A DNA stretch of 64,000 nt from an uncultured Akkermansia sp. (GCA_904501975.1 CAJGCZ010000005.1:8304-72303), one strand, 5' to 3'. Counted from the first letter of the stretch, positions 1 to 7,608 are shown. A program made the numbers and translations. Notes: generated from the sequence alone by a model not told the origin.

Positions 1-2042
1 GGAACAAAGGTGAAGTAGCGTTTTTTATCGGCCCCCCAGTTGAATTGAGCTATGCGTTTAAGCATCTCGGGCCATGAGAGCCAGCCGGGGAGGGCGGCTT
101 GGGCTGCCTCTGCCGGGGTGCGGTTTTCCATGGCTTTATTCACCTCTGCTGTAGTAAGTACCAAGTTATCTGCCATGTAAAGGCCGCCGCGGGAGTCCGG
201 GTAAAGGTGGGCAAGTTGCAGCTTGGCTGTAAACAAATCTTGCGGAGAGAGCTCTGCACCGGTGAATGGGCACGTGGCGGGCTTAGTGGGGGTGCCGCCT
301 TGCTCGGTAAAGAGGCGCATGCGCAGGAAATCTGCATGTGAGCACTGAGTTTTGCCAAAGGCTTCTGCCTGTTTTTCTCGGCGGTCGCGGTTGTTTTTTT
401 GCAGCTTTTGAATTTCCATGGCTTGCTCGGCGTTAGCGGCTGCACTGCGAATGCACTCGATGATGCAGAAATCGGGGGCTGTTTTGCCGTCGAGCTTGTC
501 TTTAAGTTCATCGGAGAGGAAGAGGCGCTGCAGGAAACCTTGCGTAGCGAAGGCGGAGGGCTTGTTCTGCTTGGGTTTGGACAAAGAGCCAAGCAGCGTT
601 TGCACTTGCGGATAAATACCGCCGCAGGCATCAATCTCTGCTCGTTTTTCATAAAGTCCGCTATCTTTCTTCCACGCTTCCATGGAATCGGCATCAAAAT
701 TGGTACCACCGTGGGTGGCCGCTTCCACCATCGCGCGGGCAGCAGCGGAGGAGAGGGAGGCGCGCCCCTGGCGACGATTGGAAGCGGGCGCTACGATGTC
801 TTTTAATTGCTCCAGCTGGGCTTCATTCCATTTATTGCCCTTGGGTAGGGCGAGATTGAGGGATTTGAGGGCGGCTTCCAGCATCTTTTTGGCATCTGCC
901 CACTTGCTGCAGTCTGCCTCAATGGCTTGCATGAGAGCCTGCGTGGCCTCGTGCGGCAGTTTGCTGCGGAAGGGCGGCAGCTTAGCGGCTTGCAGCTCAA
1001 AACTGCGGGTGGAAGCAAAGTCCACCAGTTTCCAACGGCGCACATGGATATCGCCGGATAGGGCGCATTTTTCTGCCGGAAGGTGAAGCCAAGAGCAGAA
1101 GGGACAGGGTTTCACCTTCTTGTGGAAGTGTCGCGTAGCCTCCTTGGGTGTTTTGCGGTTGTAGTGGAAGATGGCGTGTTGCTTGTCTTCCCATGTGGTG
1201 CAGGGGCGGAAGAGGGCGGCCACAAAACCATCGGCATCGGTAATAAGATGGCGGTGGCGTTGGATGATGGTAAGGATATGCTCTTTGACGTGTGAGCGCG
1301 GATAGTTTTTGCCACGTGCTTTGCGTTCGTTGAGTGTGCCTTTGGCGTATTGTGCCAGAATGGCAGGTATGCCCTCTTGCTCTGCCAAGGCGTGGCGGGC
1401 TTGCACCAAAGTCATCCATTCCTCCGCTTGGGCCGGTTTTAATTCTTTATCCTTAAACAGGAGGGAGGGCGTGATGCTGAGGAGAAAATTCTGCATTTCC
1501 GCATCGACATAGGCCGAGCTTATCCACTTTTTGGCATCGACCAGGTTCATCCCCTCGCCCCAAGGCATTGCTTGGGTGCCTATTTCGGCGGTGGTGCTGT
1601 TGTCGTCGTCCACCATGGCAAAATAATCGTAGCCACGGCGAAGCACGCCGGAGCGAATGCAGATGGAGAGAGCCTCCTTAGAGGCTAAGGTGCCGGTGAT
1701 GGCGCGGTGGCGCAGTTTGAAGGGGTCGGTGCGCGACATAACGTCGTCGCTCACCCACGGTAAATCGTGCCGGGCAAAGAGCTCCTTGAGGCGGCGCATG
1801 CGGGTTTTGCGGTTTTTGCGAGCATGGCGCGAGGCGCGGAAGGCACGGCGCGTGGAGAGGGCTTTGGCCTCCGGTAGGTCAACCAAGAGTGTTTTAGAGT
1901 AAAGCCATTGGGCGCCTTTACGGATGGTGATGCCTATGCCTTCGATGCCGATATCGATACCGAGCACAACGGAGTCGGGGGCAAAGAAATCTGAGTTGTT
2001 CCAGCGTTGGAGGGAGGTTTGCACGAGGGAATCGGTGTTCAT
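1..2042 (-). CDS. cas9: Cas9 endonuclease, N-terminal 680 codons (runs off window)
   Basis: RNA-guided DNA endonuclease of a type II CRISPR system, read on the minus strand with the C-terminus beyond the left edge. I translated the frame from the ATG to base 1 and found no stop. Seen in order: RuvC-I motif GIDIGIEGIGI with catalytic Asp at residue 30; an arginine-rich bridge helix at about residues 60-85 (RRAFRASRHARKNRKTRMRR); a short REC region; RuvC-II motif IIECIRS with Glu529; and an HNH domain (CPFTGAELSPQDLF, then LAHLYPDSRGG with His612, Asn626 and Asn635, then NRTPAE). The third RuvC motif lies outside the window. The small REC lobe suggests a compact II-C-like enzyme. Odd: the residue before the HNH His is Ala611 where Asp is usual, and Cys281, Cys313, Cys316 and Cys326 form a possible metal site. 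An in-frame stop upstream makes this the first ATG. No cas1, cas2 or array is visible here. Confidence 0.93.
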   Translation of the reverse strand, partial: MNTDSLVQTSLQRWNNSDFFAPDSVVLGIDIGIEGIGITIRKGAQWLYSKTLLVDLPEAKALSTRRAFRASRHARKNRKTRMRRLKELFARHDLPWVSDDVMSRTDPFKLRHRAITGTLASKEALSICIRSGVLRRGYDYFAMVDDDNSTTAEIGTQAMPWGEGMNLVDAKKWISSAYVDAEMQNFLLSITPSLLFKDKELKPAQAEEWMTLVQARHALAEQEGIPAILAQYAKGTLNERKARGKNYPRSHVKEHILTIIQRHRHLITDADGFVAALFRPCTTWEDKQHAIFHYNRKTPKEATRHFHKKVKPCPFCSWLHLPAEKCALSGDIHVRRWKLVDFASTRSFELQAAKLPPFRSKLPHEATQALMQAIEADCSKWADAKKMLEAALKSLNLALPKGNKWNEAQLEQLKDIVAPASNRRQGRASLSSAAARAMVEAATHGGTNFDADSMEAWKKDSGLYEKRAEIDACGGIYPQVQTLLGSLSKPKQNKPSAFATQGFLQRLFLSDELKDKLDGKTAPDFCIIECIRSAAANAEQAMEIQKLQKNNRDRREKQAEAFGKTQCSHADFLRMRLFTEQGGTPTKPATCPFTGAELSPQDLFTAKLQLAHLYPDSRGGLYMADNLVLTTAEVNKAMENRTPAEAAQAALPGWLSWPEMLKRIAQFNWGADKKRYFTFV

Positions 2043-2104
2043 GGGATGCTTGGATGGAACGGGAAGTTGTTGTTGTATATGGTGAGAGAGTCGAATTCTT
2101 TATC

Positions 2105-2132
2105 AGAATACCATAAATGAGCGTTGAGTCAA
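2105..2132 (-). promoter_or_regulatory. sigma70-type promoter for cas9
   Basis: On the minus strand TTGACT, a 16-bp spacer and TATTCT lie about 65 bp upstream of the cas9 start, giving a leader of roughly 55 nt. The only evidence is match to consensus and position. Confidence 0.5.
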
Positions 2133-2251
2133 TGAGAAAACGCGCGGCGCGGTGCAATTAGGTGGTAACGCTGTGCTCGCGGGATGATGGTGTTGGTAAT
2201 CTTGCTCGCCAATCAGCAAATGGTGAATGATTATTTTTTTGAATTTTTGTA

Positions 2252-2280
2252 TTGCAGGGGGAGAAAAAAGCTGCTATATT
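2252..2280 (+). promoter_or_regulatory. promoter of the small RNA upstream of cas9
   Basis: TTGCAG (2252-2257), 17 bp, TATATT (2275-2280) on the plus strand, divergent from cas9. A perfect dyad TGAAGT-C-ACTTCA at 2279-2291 overlaps the expected transcription start and could be an operator or the 5' stem of the RNA. Confidence 0.5.
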
Positions 2281-2285
2281 GAAGT

Positions 2286-2397
2286 CACTTCAGAACCGGC
2301 ACTCGTGGAGGCCATTAAGGCATGCGTAGGAGAGCGCTCATTCCACGGCTAAAGTGTGACTCCATACATACCCCCGCTTGTCGGGGGTTAATTTTTT
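2286..2397 (+). ncRNA. structured small RNA divergent from cas9; tracrRNA candidate
   Basis: A stand-alone transcription unit of about 110 nt: promoter-like boxes just upstream, no ORF, and a strong intrinsic terminator at its end. The body can fold. CGTGGA near 2304 pairs with TCCACG (2342-2347), extended outward by CACT/AGTG across a bulge; it encloses GGCC-ATTAA-GGC and a GC-rich arm around 2323-2338. The nearest gene downstream on this strand is infA, more than 1.4 kb away, so it is not a leader. Position beside and opposite to cas9, length, terminal hairpin and U-tract match tracrRNAs of type II systems. The CRISPR repeat is not in the window, so anti-repeat pairing cannot be tested and the tracrRNA identity is inference. 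I see no SRP RNA, 6S, tmRNA or RNase P signatures. Confidence 0.5.
2371..2397 (+). terminator. intrinsic terminator of the cas9-adjacent small RNA
   Basis: Stem CCCCCG (2371-2376) / CGGGGG (2382-2387) with loop CTTGT, followed directly by TTAATTTTTT. Classical rho-independent terminator on the plus strand. Confidence 0.8.
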
Positions 2398-2516
2398 GTG
2401 GGGGTGGGGAGTTTTTTTGCTGAGGAAGGGGTAGGGAGCCGCGAGAATGTTGGCGTGTGTGGATTGGATGGGTGAGCAACTGCACGTATAAAAAATCGCG
2501 CTGTTAAAGCTTTTTG

Positions 2517-2660
2517 TTGATAAATGGTAGTTGTGGGGGAAATACTATCGGAGTGTTGGACTTTAGTCCAACATTTATTATCAAACCATACCACCAAAAA
2601 GGTGGGACTGAAGTCCCACCCTACGATATAGACAAATTGCCATTTGTGGGGGCAACAACT
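2517..2660. repeat. intergenic repeat with two sibling palindromes
   Basis: Two perfect 9-bp-arm palindromes: TGTTGGACT-TT-AGTCCAACA (2554-2573) and GGTGGGACT-GA-AGTCCCACC (2601-2620). They share the GGACT/AGTCC core but differ by compensatory arm changes. They are flanked by GTTGATAAATGG (left) and GCCATTTGTGGGG (right), sequences that recur at the edges of other intergenic repeats near 41.8, 42.3, 58.8 and 63.8 kb. No gene is seen between the small RNA and rpsI. Confidence 0.6.
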
Positions 2661-2702
2661 AAAAACGTTAACAGTGCGTAAAAAATAAGCACCAACAAGA
2701 AT

Positions 2703-2730
2703 CCCCCTGTGCTGAGTGGAGCACAGGGGG
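2703..2730 (-). terminator. hairpin downstream of rpsI
   Basis: Perfect 11-bp stem CCCCCTGTGCT / AGCACAGGGGG with a 6-nt loop, about 45 bp past the rpsI stop. No U-tract follows immediately on the minus strand, so it may act as a 3' stabiliser or a weak terminator. The hairpin after rpsO (31601-31636) is of the same style. Confidence 0.55.
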
Positions 2731-2775
2731 ATAAAAGAGGGTCTTGTGCGGCTGTGAGAAAGCCGTTTGGGAGCA

Positions 2776-3180
2776 TTAGCGCTTGCTGAACTGGAAGCGC
2801 TTGCGTGCACCGGGGCGACCGGCCTTCTTGCGTTCCTTCATGCGGGAGTCACGAGTGAGGAGACCCTGCTCGCGGAGAGCGGCGCGGTACTCTTCATTGA
2901 TCATGACAAGGGAGCGAGCAATAGCAAGGCTCATGGCGCCGGTCTGGCCGTGGATACCACCACCCTTGGAAACGATGAGAACATCGTACTTCTTCATGGT
3001 GTTGGTGGCGTAGAAGGGCTGCAGAACAACGTTCTGGAGGGCATCCGTGGGGAGATACTCCTCGAAGCTGCGGCGGTTGATGGTGATCTTGCCGGACTTG
3101 CCTTCTTCAACGGGGGTAAGCCAAGCGTGGGCAATAGCCTCCTTGCGGCGGCCGGTAGCGTTGTAAGGGGTTGTAGACAT
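2776..3180 (-). CDS. rpsI: 30S ribosomal protein S9
   Basis: Component of the small ribosomal subunit whose C-terminal tail reaches the P-site tRNA. The 134-residue product shows the S9 hallmarks: GRRKEAIAHAWL near the N-terminus, KITINRRSFEEYLP, the GGGIHGQTGAMSLAIARSLV core, and the basic tail KKAGRPGARKRFQFSKR ending in Lys-Arg. Length is normal for the family. It lies 15 bp downstream of rplM on the same strand, the conserved L13-S9 operon, with a strong hairpin after the stop. Confidence 0.98.
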   Translation of the reverse strand: MSTTPYNATGRRKEAIAHAWLTPVEEGKSGKITINRRSFEEYLPTDALQNVVLQPFYATNTMKKYDVLIVSKGGGIHGQTGAMSLAIARSLVMINEEYRAALREQGLLTRDSRMKERKKAGRPGARKRFQFSKR

Positions 3181-3195
3181 GATTAATAAAAGGGG

Positions 3196-3627
3196 TTAGG
3201 CGATTGTAACAGCTTCCGGGGTCTGGGCGGCATGGGGATGCTCAGCACCGGCGTAAACCTTAAGGCGTACGGACTGTGCGCGGCCCTGACGGGTGTGGGG
3301 AACCATGCCAAGGATGGCATGCTCGAGGATCTGCTCCGGGTGCTTACGGCGGAGCTTGGCGGGGGTTGTTACAACCTGGTTGCCAACGTAGCCTGTGTAG
3401 CGGGTGTAGATTTTGGCGCGCTCTTTGTTGCCGGTGAGAACCACCTTATCAGCGTTGATAACGATGACATAGTCACCACAGTCAACGTGGGGAGTGAAGA
3501 TAGTCTTGTTCTTTCCACGCAGCAAGTTGGCGGCCTGCACGGCAACCTGGCCGAGTACCTGGTTGGCGGCATCGATCACATACCACTTGCGCTCAATTTC
3601 CTGGGCTTTGGCAGAGAAGGTTTTCAT
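3196..3627 (-). CDS. rplM: 50S ribosomal protein L13
   Basis: Early-assembling large-subunit protein of 143 residues. Diagnostic stretches are the N-terminal KWYVIDAANQVLGQVAVQAA, the central GDYVIVINADKVVLTGNK, and MVPHTRQGRAQSVRLKVYAGAEHPHAAQ towards the end. First gene of the rplM-rpsI operon. A strong sigma70 promoter lies 63 bp upstream, and the leader contains a small hairpin (CGACC...GGTCG, about 3665-3680), which might serve autoregulation. Confidence 0.98.
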   Translation of the reverse strand: MKTFSAKAQEIERKWYVIDAANQVLGQVAVQAANLLRGKNKTIFTPHVDCGDYVIVINADKVVLTGNKERAKIYTRYTGYVGNQVVTTPAKLRRKHPEQILEHAILGMVPHTRQGRAQSVRLKVYAGAEHPHAAQTPEAVTIA

Positions 3628-3689
3628 AATTGCTATATTTAGTTCCTGTTTGGGCTTTCGCCGTTCGACCCTCTAAGGTCGGGTGCGCA

Positions 3690-3718
3690 ATTCTACTCTT
3701 ATTTTCCGAGTCTGTCAA
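3690..3718 (-). promoter_or_regulatory. promoter of rplM-rpsI
   Basis: Minus-strand TTGACA, 17-bp spacer, TAGAAT: five or six consensus bases in each box. It is placed back-to-back with the infA promoter, about 60 bp away. Confidence 0.8.
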
Positions 3719-3779
3719 CCGCTTTTTGAGTTTTAATGGCTTTTTTTGGCTTTTTTTTGGTAGAAGTGATAAAAAGCGC

Positions 3780-3808
3780 TTGCAAAATAGGCGTTTGAGC
3801 ATTAAACT
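3780..3808 (+). promoter_or_regulatory. promoter of infA
   Basis: TTGCAA (3780-3785), 17 bp, TAAACT (3803-3808), about 55 bp upstream of the chosen infA ATG. A start expected near 3815 excludes the in-frame upstream ATG at 3630 as the translation start. Confidence 0.6.
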
Positions 3809-3863
3809 ATCCACGCGGCGCGTATGCAGTTTACGCCCTGCATTTAAACAAGAATATAAGATA

Positions 3864-4223
3864 ATGGCAAATCCCCAGAACAATCGCGGCCCGAGGCCGC
3901 AGCAGCGCAACAATAATGGAACCCGCCCCGGTAACAACAGTAATGCTCGTGGTGGTGCGCGCCCGTCTGCTGCTCCTGTGAAGCAGAAAAAAGTTGTTGT
4001 CGAAGAGGACAGCGAGAAGGAAATTGAGATGGAGGGTGTGGTGTCTGCTGTGCTCGCCGGTACCATGTTCCGTGTGAAGGTGCCCAGCGGCCATGAGTTC
4101 TTGGCTCATATTTCCGGCAAGATGCGCAAGCGTTTCATCCGTTTGGTTGTGGGTGACCGCGTGAAGATTGAGGTGTCTCCGTATGATATGACGAAGGCTC
4201 GCATTACCTTCCGCCTTAACTAA
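3864..4223 (+). CDS. infA: translation initiation factor IF-1 with long disordered N-terminal extension
   Basis: IF-1 binds the 30S A site during initiation and is usually about 72 residues. Here the recognisable OB-fold begins near residue 50 ([21 protein letters not shown]) and runs through [33 protein letters not shown] to the end. It is preceded by about 48 residues rich in Asn, Arg, Pro and Gly ([19 protein letters not shown]) and an acidic linker. The start at 3864 is chosen because a promoter ends at 3808. The frame is open upstream to 3630, but that stretch lies in the promoter region. The N/G/R-rich lead-in resembles that of Rho in this window and may be a nucleic-acid-binding tail. 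Total 119 residues. Confidence 0.9.
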   Translation: MANPQNNRGPRPQQRNNNGTRPGNNSNARGGARPSAAPVKQKKVVVEEDSEKEIEMEGVVSAVLAGTMFRVKVPSGHEFLAHISGKMRKRFIRLVVGDRVKIEVSPYDMTKARITFRLN

Positions 4224-4336
4224 CCTTTATTGCTATTAGCAACGTGTGGGGTAGGTGGTTTGCCTGCCTCCTGTCTAAGGGCCGCAGAGAAATGTCTGCG
4301 GCTTTTTGCTTGCCTAAGCGGAGGAGGGGGGAAGTT

Positions 4337-4445
4337 GGATTTTGGATTTTGGATTTTGGATTTTGGATTTTGGATTTTGGATTTTGGATTTTGGATTTTG
4401 GATTTTGGATTTTGGATTTTGGATTTTGGATTTTGGATTTTGGAT
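4337..4445. repeat. heptanucleotide tandem repeat (GGATTTT)n
   Basis: Fifteen perfect head-to-tail copies of GGATTTT plus a partial sixteenth. Seven-base periodicity keeps all three frames open on the plus strand and produces spurious repeat ORFs. It sits between infA and the 3' end of the 4492 gene. Imperfect relatives occur at about 40355-40390. Copy number is likely to vary between strains. Confidence 0.95.
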
Positions 4446-4491
4446 GTTTAACCGCGCTGTTATACTTTGGAAAAAGCTAATGCCGTGGTAT

Positions 4492-4923
4492 TTAAAAGGT
4501 GGAATCGGCCAGGAACATGCCGCTGAGTATGATAAACCACCCTGCCAAACAGATGTAGAGGCCGCGGGAGCCGAGGTCTGCATGGTAGGCGAAGGCGGCG
4601 TGGAAGTCGTCAAAACTCCACAGGGGGCGGATGATGGAGGCAATCATGTTAAAAAGACCGATGCCAAGCGTGGGGAGGAGCATATAGAAGCCGAAGGCTG
4701 CCGCCCAGGTACCGCCGAAGGGGCCGGGTGTGTTCGGCCAAATGATGAGGAAGATGATGAGCCCCACGAGGTAGCAGAGGTAGAGCCCGAGGAGGGTGCC
4801 TGCTAATTTTTGGTAGCGGCTGATGCGCAGTTTGAGTGCGGCGAGTTTGGTGGGGGAGAGGTGTTTGGGGGCATCGTGGTGAACGATGCTGTTGAGGAGG
4901 TCGTCGATAAAGGTGTCTAACAT
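4492..4923 (-). CDS. small polytopic membrane protein of unknown function
   Basis: The 143-residue product is not assigned to a family. Its N-terminus is amphipathic and charged (MLDTFIDDLLNSIVHHDAPK), followed by KLAALKLRISRYQKLAGT and then three or four hydrophobic helices: LLGLYLCYLVGLIIFLII, AAAFGFYMLLPTLGIGLFNM, and a final YICLAGWFIILSGMFLA. It probably lies in the inner membrane. It is downstream of rho on the same strand, 52 bp away across a hairpin, so it may be expressed by read-through. Confidence 0.75.
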   Translation of the reverse strand: MLDTFIDDLLNSIVHHDAPKHLSPTKLAALKLRISRYQKLAGTLLGLYLCYLVGLIIFLIIWPNTPGPFGGTWAAAFGFYMLLPTLGIGLFNMIASIIRPLWSFDDFHAAFAYHADLGSRGLYICLAGWFIILSGMFLADSTF

Positions 4924-4943
4924 AGGATGGGGTGGTAAAGCAA

Positions 4944-4963
4944 ACGAGCCCTTGCGGGCCCGT
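4944..4963 (-). terminator. terminator downstream of rho
   Basis: Minus-strand stem ACGGGCCC / GGGCTCGT with a GCAA tetraloop (one G-T pair), followed by TTGCTTTACC. It lies 12 bp after the rho stop codon. Confidence 0.6.
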
Positions 4964-4975
4964 TTTTAATGCTGC

Positions 4976-6394
4976 TTAAGAGCGGGATTTAATGCCCATG
5001 AGCATTTGTGAATTGGTGGGGAATTTTTTGAGGAAGAAGAGGAGTCGCTCCATGGCCTCGGTGGGTTTGTGCCCGGCCAGCGCGCGGCGGATGATGTGGA
5101 TTTTTTCCAGCATCCACTCGGGCAGGATGAGTTCTTCTCTGCGGGTGCCGCTGCGCATGATGTCTACCGCGGGGTAGATGTACATTTCTGCAATGCGGCG
5201 GTTGAGCACGAGCTCCATGTTGCCGGTGCCTTTGAACTCTTGGAAGATGAGCTCGTCCATACGAGAGTTGGTTTCGATGAGGGCGGTGGCCAAGATGGTG
5301 AGGGAGCCGGCGGTGCGGGTGTTGCGTGCGGCGGCGAATAAGCGGCGCGGGGTCTCCAGTGCTTTGGCATCGATACCGCCGCTCATGGTGCGGCCACTGC
5401 CTTTCTCTGCGTTGTTGTAGGCGCGGGCAAGGCGGGTGATGGAGTCCATAACGATGAGGACGTGGCGGCCGTTTTCCACCAAGCGCTTAGCGCGCTCTAC
5501 ACACATTTCTGCCACACGGCAATGTTCTTTGATGCCGCTGTCGTTGCTGGAGGCATAGATTTCTGCCTCGGGGAGGGAGCGGCGGAACTCGGTGACTTCT
5601 TCCGGGCGCTCATCGACCAGGAGGACGATGAGGTGGAGGTCGCTGCCGTAGTTTTGGATGGCACCTTGGGCAATGTGCATGAGTAGAGTGGTTTTGCCGG
5701 TGCGGGGCGGGGCTACAATGAGGCCGCGCTGGCCGCGGGCTACGGGTGCTACCAAATCTAAGGTGCGGGTGGTGAAGCGGTTGGCTGCCGTTTCAAAGCT
5801 GAGGCGGTGGTTCGGGTTAACGGCTTTCAGGTCCTCAAAGTGGGGGGCATTAGCGGCTTCCTCGGGGGAGCAGCCGTTGACGGAGCTGATGCTGATGAGT
5901 TGGTGGCCGCGCTCGTAGCGCTGAGCCATGCCGGTGATTTCCACATAGGGGCGCAGGTTGTACTGGGCAATGAGGTCTGCCGGCACATAGACGGCCTCCG
6001 TAGAGGGAGCCCAGTTATTTTCTGCGGTGCGAATGAAGCCGAATCCCTTGGCGGTGATTTCAAGAAGGCCGGTAAGTTGCTCGGGCTCACCAACGGGTAC
6101 GTAGGCGCGGCCGGTCTTGGGGATGGGCTGCGGGCGTACAAAGGTTTTCTTGGGGCGCGGGGCTTGGGGGCGCTTGGCCTTAAAGTTGTTGTTATTATTG
6201 TTGTGGCGGTTGCCGTTGCTGCCGTTGTTTCCATGGCCGGAGTATCCCTGCTCGGTGCGGTTGAAGCGGCGGGGGTGGTCGCCGTGTGAGGGGCGGGCAT
6301 CCGACTGCTGAGAGTTATTGCGGCTGAATCTCTGCCGCTGTACACGTGGGCGAGAGGGGTACGGGGTGGGAGAGTTGTCACTCATGGGGCTCAT
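4976..6394 (-). CDS. rho: transcription termination factor Rho
   Basis: Hexameric RNA-dependent ATPase that ends transcription. The 472-residue product has an N-terminal low-complexity segment (residues 1-95) rich in Arg, Asn, Gly and Pro, including runs of Asn near residues 65-70. A cold-shock-like RNA-binding domain follows at about 106-172 (LLEITAKGFGFIRTAENNW), then the ATPase core with Walker A APPRTGKT at 228-235, VLLVDERPEEVTEFRRS, and RLARAYNNAEKGSGRTMSGG. E. coli Rho is 419 residues, so the excess is the N-terminal tail, a type of insertion known in Bacteroidetes and Actinobacteria. A second in-frame Met is only three codons in, so the exact start is uncertain. Confidence 0.97.
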   Translation of the reverse strand: MSPMSDNSPTPYPSRPRVQRQRFSRNNSQQSDARPSHGDHPRRFNRTEQGYSGHGNNGSNGNRHNNNNNNFKAKRPQAPRPKKTFVRPQPIPKTGRAYVPVGEPEQLTGLLEITAKGFGFIRTAENNWAPSTEAVYVPADLIAQYNLRPYVEITGMAQRYERGHQLISISSVNGCSPEEAANAPHFEDLKAVNPNHRLSFETAANRFTTRTLDLVAPVARGQRGLIVAPPRTGKTTLLMHIAQGAIQNYGSDLHLIVLLVDERPEEVTEFRRSLPEAEIYASSNDSGIKEHCRVAEMCVERAKRLVENGRHVLIVMDSITRLARAYNNAEKGSGRTMSGGIDAKALETPRRLFAAARNTRTAGSLTILATALIETNSRMDELIFQEFKGTGNMELVLNRRIAEMYIYPAVDIMRSGTRREELILPEWMLEKIHIIRRALAGHKPTEAMERLLFFLKKFPTNSQMLMGIKSRS

Positions 6395-6442
6395 GGCGGT
6401 GCGACAAAAACAATAATAAAGAAGGGGGGCGGAACAAATGGC

Positions 6443-6467
6443 GGCGGGCGGAATGATTCCGCCCGCC
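6443..6467 (-). terminator. hairpin between the YebC-family gene and rho
   Basis: GC-rich inverted repeat with arms GGCGGGCGGA and TCCGCCCGCC around a short centre, placed after the YebC-family stop (6507) and before the rho start (6394). No clear U-tract, so it may be a terminator or a processing/stability element. Confidence 0.45.
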
Positions 6468-6506
6468 TGTAGATTGTTGCGGGCTCCGATGAAATGGGGG
6501 AGCTAA

Positions 6507-7259
6507 TTAGAGCTGTTCGAGGATGGAGTCGTCGATCTCAAAGTTGGAGAACACGTTCATCGTGTCATCGTAGTCGTCAAGACGCTCGAAGAGGCGCATG
6601 ACTTTTTGTGCCGTGGCAACGTCTGTGATGTCGGTGGGGTTTTGGGCGATGGAGACGAGCTTCATGCCGGTGACGTTGCGGCCTGCGGCGGTGAGAGCCT
6701 CGGATACGGCACCGAGGTCGGTGGGGCCGCAAATGAAGGCCCACTCGCCTTCGTTTTCGCCTTCTTCAAATTCATCTGCACCGCAGTCCATGGCCAATTC
6801 CATAGCGGTGTCTTCATCGAGCTCGGGGGCGTGGATGCTTACCTGGCCTTTGCGGTCGAATTGGTAGGCAACGGAGCCGGGAGTGCCCATGTTGCCGCCG
6901 TTTTTGGAGAAAATGGTGCGGATTTCGGAGGAGCAGCGGTTGGTGTTGTCGGTGGCTACCTCAACGATGAAAGCCGTGCCGGCAGGGCCGTAGCCCTCGT
7001 AAGTTACCTCCTGGATGGTTTCGCCCTGGAGCTCGCCTGTGCCCTTCTTGACGGCGCGGTCGATGTTGTCTTTGGGCATGGAGGCGGCCTTGGCGCCTTC
7101 AATAGCGGCGCGCAAACGCGGGTTGGTATCTACATCACCACCGCCACTTTTGGCTGCGAGGGTGATTTCGTGGGAGTAACGGGCGAATATTTTGCCTTTT
7201 TTCGCGTCGGCTGCTGCCTTCGTGAACTTAATCTTGGACCATTTATTGTGACCGGACAT
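6507..7259 (-). CDS. yebC: YebC/PmpR-family protein (TACO1-type)
   Basis: The 250-residue product begins MSGHNKWSKIKFTKAAADA, the family signature. It continues with NPRLRAAIEGAKAASMPKDNIDRAVKKG and the YEGYGPAGTAFIVEVATDN motif, and is of normal length. Members have been described as DNA-binding regulators; TACO1 and some bacterial members promote translation of difficult sequences such as polyproline. The sequence does not show which role applies here. It is followed by a GC-rich hairpin and rho. Confidence 0.95.
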   Translation of the reverse strand: MSGHNKWSKIKFTKAAADAKKGKIFARYSHEITLAAKSGGGDVDTNPRLRAAIEGAKAASMPKDNIDRAVKKGTGELQGETIQEVTYEGYGPAGTAFIVEVATDNTNRCSSEIRTIFSKNGGNMGTPGSVAYQFDRKGQVSIHAPELDEDTAMELAMDCGADEFEEGENEGEWAFICGPTDLGAVSEALTAAGRNVTGMKLVSIAQNPTDITDVATAQKVMRLFERLDDYDDTMNVFSNFEIDDSILEQL

Positions 7260-7534
7260 AGTCTTGTGCTGGTGTGGTGAATGAGAAAAAAATCTCTGCA
7301 GGTGGGGTATGCACCGTGGGGGTGGGCTTGGTGGTTCGGAAGCTCACAAATGGAGGCGCAAAATCCCCGGGTGATTTCGGGTGATGTCGCGACCGGATTG
7401 TTGAAAGATTTCTCCGAGAAAGTAGGAGGAGAAGGAAACGGGCCGGATGCTTGGGGTGAAATTGGTGCCGGTGTGGCGCATTTTTACCCTTACCACTAGC
7501 CGCCGAAGGGCGGCACCCCGAAATACAAGTTGAG

Positions 7535-7608
<74 letters not shown>

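Noticed and set aside
2286..2397. The cas9-adjacent RNA as SRP RNA, 6S RNA or a riboswitch
   Set aside because: No GGAA-tetraloop SRP domain, no large 6S bubble, and no gene downstream on the same strand for a riboswitch to control.
3630..3863. Longer IF-1 start at 3630
   Set aside because: It would begin upstream of the infA promoter and translate promoter DNA into a hydrophobic stretch with no IF-1 similarity.
4230..4806. Open frames encoding DFGFWIL repeats and their antisense
   Set aside because: Translation of the GGATTTT heptamer tract; three frames are open simply because of the repeat.
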